From CABZJG01 sp965659715 (GTDB lineage Bacteria; Pseudomonadota; Alphaproteobacteria; Rhodobacterales; Rhodobacteraceae): a DNA stretch of 26,563 bases. The notes under the pieces were generated by a model that saw only the letters and a list, made by a program, of their open reading frames with translations, made no database searches and was not told where the DNA came from. The stretch covers positions 1 to 26,563 of the forward strand of contig CBFHXE010000031.1 of the NCBI GenBank assembly GCA_965659715.1, read 5' to 3'. The position numbers were made by a program, and so were the translations under genes. Below are positions 24,498 to 26,563 of the stretch, piece by piece. Within the stretch, counting starts at the first letter, position 1. Every line of letters starts with the position of its first letter.

Positions 24498-25976
24498 GTG
24501 GTTCGAGTGTTCGCTGAAAATTACTCTTGGGGCGTACAATTTCTTTTGGGGTTGGTCATTTCGAGCGGGCATGCGCCGTTTTCTCTTTGGCCGGTTTCAG
24601 TAATTGGCGTATCCGTTTTTTTTTGGATTCTGCCGCGGCATAATTTTTCTTTAAAGAGATCTTTCAAAGGTGGCTGGTGGCTAGGCTTTGGTTATTTTTT
24701 GGGCACTTTGAATTGGCTTGTTGAACCCTTTTTGGTTGACATTGCAACGCATGGATGGATGGCGCCATTTGCTTTGCTGTTCATGTCCGGCAGTCTGGCT
24801 CTATTTTGGGGCGCTGGGATGTCCCTCGGGGGTCTCTTAGGGGGTAGGTTGGGGTACGCTATTGGTTTAGGCCTGTGCGAACTTGCGCGGGGATATCTGT
24901 TCACAGGCTTTCCATGGGGCCTTTTGGGCTATATTTGGGTCGAAACACCAATTGCTCAAATTGCCAGCTACTTTGGTGCTTACGGCCTTACGGTAGTTAC
25001 TTTTGTGTTTTGTGCGCTTCTTTCACAGACCTTTTATGTTCGCCCCAAAATAATGGGTCTGGGGGCTCTTTTACTTTTGTTATTAGCCGTTTGGACTTTC
25101 CACAACACTGGAGATTCTAATCATTCCGCATCTGAAACTGCTACAGTTATTCGCTTGGTACAACCTAATGCCCCACAGGACAAAAAGTTCGACCCCAAAT
25201 TTGCCATGAGTTATTTTCAAAAGATGCTGGAGTTTTCTCAACAGTCGCCAAAGCCAGATTTGATTATCTGGCCCGAGACCTCACTGCCGATAGCATTTAA
25301 TTTTGCGGCGGATTTGATACGTCAGATCAAAGACTCCACTCAAGGTGTTCCTGTTCTGGTGGGCGCACTCCGGAGACAGGAAGATAAAATTTTCAACTCG
25401 CTTATTTTAATTGACGGAGAGGCGGGTGCCAAAGTGATTTATGACAAATATCATCTCGTTCCCTTCGGCGAGTATCTACCCTTTGAGAACTTTCTAGCCA
25501 AAATTGGCCTTGGATTCAGTTCTGATCTGTTCGGCACTGGCTTTCAAAATGGTTCTGGTCCCCAGGTGATGAACCTGCCCAATGTGGGAAAGATTTTTCC
25601 GTTGATATGTTATGAGGCCGTGTTTCCTCAGGATGTGTCAGCAATGCCGGAACGCGCAGATGTGATAATTCAGGTCACAAACGATGCTTGGTTTGGAAAG
25701 TTTTCGGGTCCATATCAGCATCTGGCACAAGCGCAAATGCGAAGTATAGAACAGGGGCTGCCAATGCTTCGGGTGGCCAATACTGGCATTTCCGGCTTAA
25801 TTGATCCAGCCGGCCGCGTTGTTGAAAAATTGGAGTTGAATAAATCCGGGTATATTGATGTGGCATTGCCTGATGGTGAATTTTCCACGCTTTACAGCCG
25901 TTATGGAAACTGGACTATTCTTCTTCTTTTCATCGTTCTTAGCTTTGTCAATTTAATTTTGCGCATTAGGCATTGA
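24498..25976 (+). CDS. lnt: Apolipoprotein N-acyltransferase
   Basis: Lnt adds the third acyl chain to the N-terminal Cys of lipoproteins at the inner membrane, with its catalytic domain in the periplasm. The 492-residue protein has several N-terminal membrane segments, a nitrilase-type domain, and a C-terminal hydrophobic anchor. The catalytic triad is E260 in IWPETSLP, K317 in YDKYHLVPFGEY and C371 in PLICYEAVF. The GTG at 24498 is preferred because AAGG lies 8 bases upstream; the GTG at 24492 would be only 2 bases from it. The small lipoprotein upstream is a natural substrate type. Confidence 0.92.
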   Translation: MVRVFAENYSWGVQFLLGLVISSGHAPFSLWPVSVIGVSVFFWILPRHNFSLKRSFKGGWWLGFGYFLGTLNWLVEPFLVDIATHGWMAPFALLFMSGSLALFWGAGMSLGGLLGGRLGYAIGLGLCELARGYLFTGFPWGLLGYIWVETPIAQIASYFGAYGLTVVTFVFCALLSQTFYVRPKIMGLGALLLLLLAVWTFHNTGDSNHSASETATVIRLVQPNAPQDKKFDPKFAMSYFQKMLEFSQQSPKPDLIIWPETSLPIAFNFAADLIRQIKDSTQGVPVLVGALRRQEDKIFNSLILIDGEAGAKVIYDKYHLVPFGEYLPFENFLAKIGLGFSSDLFGTGFQNGSGPQVMNLPNVGKIFPLICYEAVFPQDVSAMPERADVIIQVTNDAWFGKFSGPYQHLAQAQMRSIEQGLPMLRVANTGISGLIDPAGRVVEKLELNKSGYIDVALPDGEFSTLYSRYGNWTILLLFIVLSFVNLILRIRH

Positions 25977-26010
25977 CGGCAGTAGTCCAGAAGCCTAGGT
26001 CGTTCAGACC

Positions 26011-26055
26011 GCATCACAACGGCTTCCTGACGTGATGCTTAATTAAAAATGGAGC
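26011..26055 (+). ncRNA. SAM/SAH riboswitch upstream of metK
   Basis: GCATCAC at 26011-26017 pairs perfectly with GTGATGC at 26032-26038. The loop holds AACGGCTTCCTGA, the conserved core of the SAM/SAH riboswitch class (Rfam RF01727 as I recall it). The downstream GGAGC at 26051-26055 can pair with GCT and CC of the loop (26022-26027), forming an H-type pseudoknot. GGAGC is also the ribosome site of metK, so ligand binding should hide it and lower translation when SAM is high. TTGACG at 25973-25978 could be the -35 element of its promoter; the -10 is weak. Confidence 0.93.
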
Positions 26056-26061
26056 ATTTAT

Positions 26062-26563
26062 ATGACACGAGAAAGTTTTGTTTTCACTTCTGAATCCGTT
26101 TCAGAGGGCCACCCCGATAAAGTCTGCGATCGTATTTCTGATGCTGTTCTGGACGCGTTTTTAGCCGAAGAACCTGAGGCAAGAGTGGCCTGCGAAACCT
26201 TTGCAACGACCAACCGTGTGGTTATTGGTGGTGAGGTAGGATTATCTGACAAAGCCACACTGAGTAAATTTATGGGGCAAATTGATGATATTGCCCGTGC
26301 CTGCATTAAAGATATTGGTTATGAGCAAGAAAAATTTCATCATCAAACTGTAGAAGTTACAAACTTGCTGCATGAGCAATCCGCACATATTGCACAGGGG
26401 GTAAATGCTCGCGATAACAAAGACGAAGGGGCGGGTGATCAAGGCATCATGTTTGGTTACGCAACCCGCGAAACCTCCGAGTTAATGCCAGCACCGATTC
26501 AATATAGCCATGCTATCCTTCGCCGCTTAGCAGAAGTGCGCAAATCTGGTGCTGAACCGACAT
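26062..26563 (+). CDS. metK: S-adenosylmethionine synthetase, 5' part only
   Basis: MetK makes S-adenosylmethionine from methionine and ATP. The first 167 residues are present and run off the window edge. FTSESVSEGHPDKVCDRISD near 8-27 is the signature N-terminal motif with the ATP-contacting His. The hexapeptide-like GAGDQGIMFGYA near 128 is the second signature. The ribosome site GGAG lies 7 bases before the ATG and forms part of the riboswitch. The gene follows lnt by 85 bases. Confidence 0.96.
   Translation, partial: MTRESFVFTSESVSEGHPDKVCDRISDAVLDAFLAEEPEARVACETFATTNRVVIGGEVGLSDKATLSKFMGQIDDIARACIKDIGYEQEKFHHQTVEVTNLLHEQSAHIAQGVNARDNKDEGAGDQGIMFGYATRETSELMPAPIQYSHAILRRLAEVRKSGAEPT

Overview
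The window looks like a chromosomal segment of a marine alphaproteobacterium of the Rhodobacterales (Roseobacter group). The main reasons are the gene order irr / fabA-fabB-fabI, the order miaB ... phoH-ybeY-corC-lnt-metK, an Irr-type Fur regulator, an ectoine hydrolase, and a SAM/SAH riboswitch in front of metK, an RNA class known mainly from Rhodobacterales. Genus and species cannot be fixed from the sequence alone.

Layout. (1) 1-867: the 3' end of an ectoine hydrolase gene (doeA/eutD), directly abutted by the C-terminal remnant of an IS3-type transposase, then a noncoding stretch with a terminator-like hairpin. (2) 868-5543, plus strand: an MsbA-like ABC exporter, an acyl-CoA synthetase with a palindrome in its upstream region, and a Roseobacter-type protein of unknown function. 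(3) 5556-12649, minus strand: seven tightly packed catabolic or accessory genes. In transcription order these are a type II haloacid dehalogenase, an alpha/beta hydrolase, a threonine/serine dehydratase, a 3-oxoadipate enol-lactonase-like hydrolase, a Tet-type MFS transporter, a zinc alcohol dehydrogenase and an enolase-superfamily sugar-acid enzyme. The first three overlap by 4 and 1 bases, so they are translationally coupled. (4) 12897-14183, plus: a chromate transporter. (5) 14269-15693, minus: a quinone oxidoreductase and irr. (6) 15862-18444, plus: fabA-fabB-fabI, the anaerobic-type unsaturated fatty acid branch plus enoyl-ACP reductase, divergent from irr. (7) 18466-19362, minus: a conserved unknown gene that reads as one frame but is cut by a single in-frame TAA. 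(8) 19446-26563, plus: miaB; an OmpA-domain protein and a small lipoprotein sharing a Cys/His/Trp-containing module; then phoH-ybeY-corC-lnt and the start of metK under riboswitch control.

The best candidates for a second look are the nonsense-split gene at 18466-19362, the tandem DGCQHW-module envelope proteins at 20985-21882, the haloacid dehalogenase operon, the enolase-superfamily enzyme with Gly where the first metal-ligand Asp is expected, and several palindromes in upstream regions (2712-2733, 21981-22000, 4707-4741). I did not see a CRISPR array, tRNA, rRNA, phage module or clear defence system. Much of the window is ordinary housekeeping sequence for this clade.
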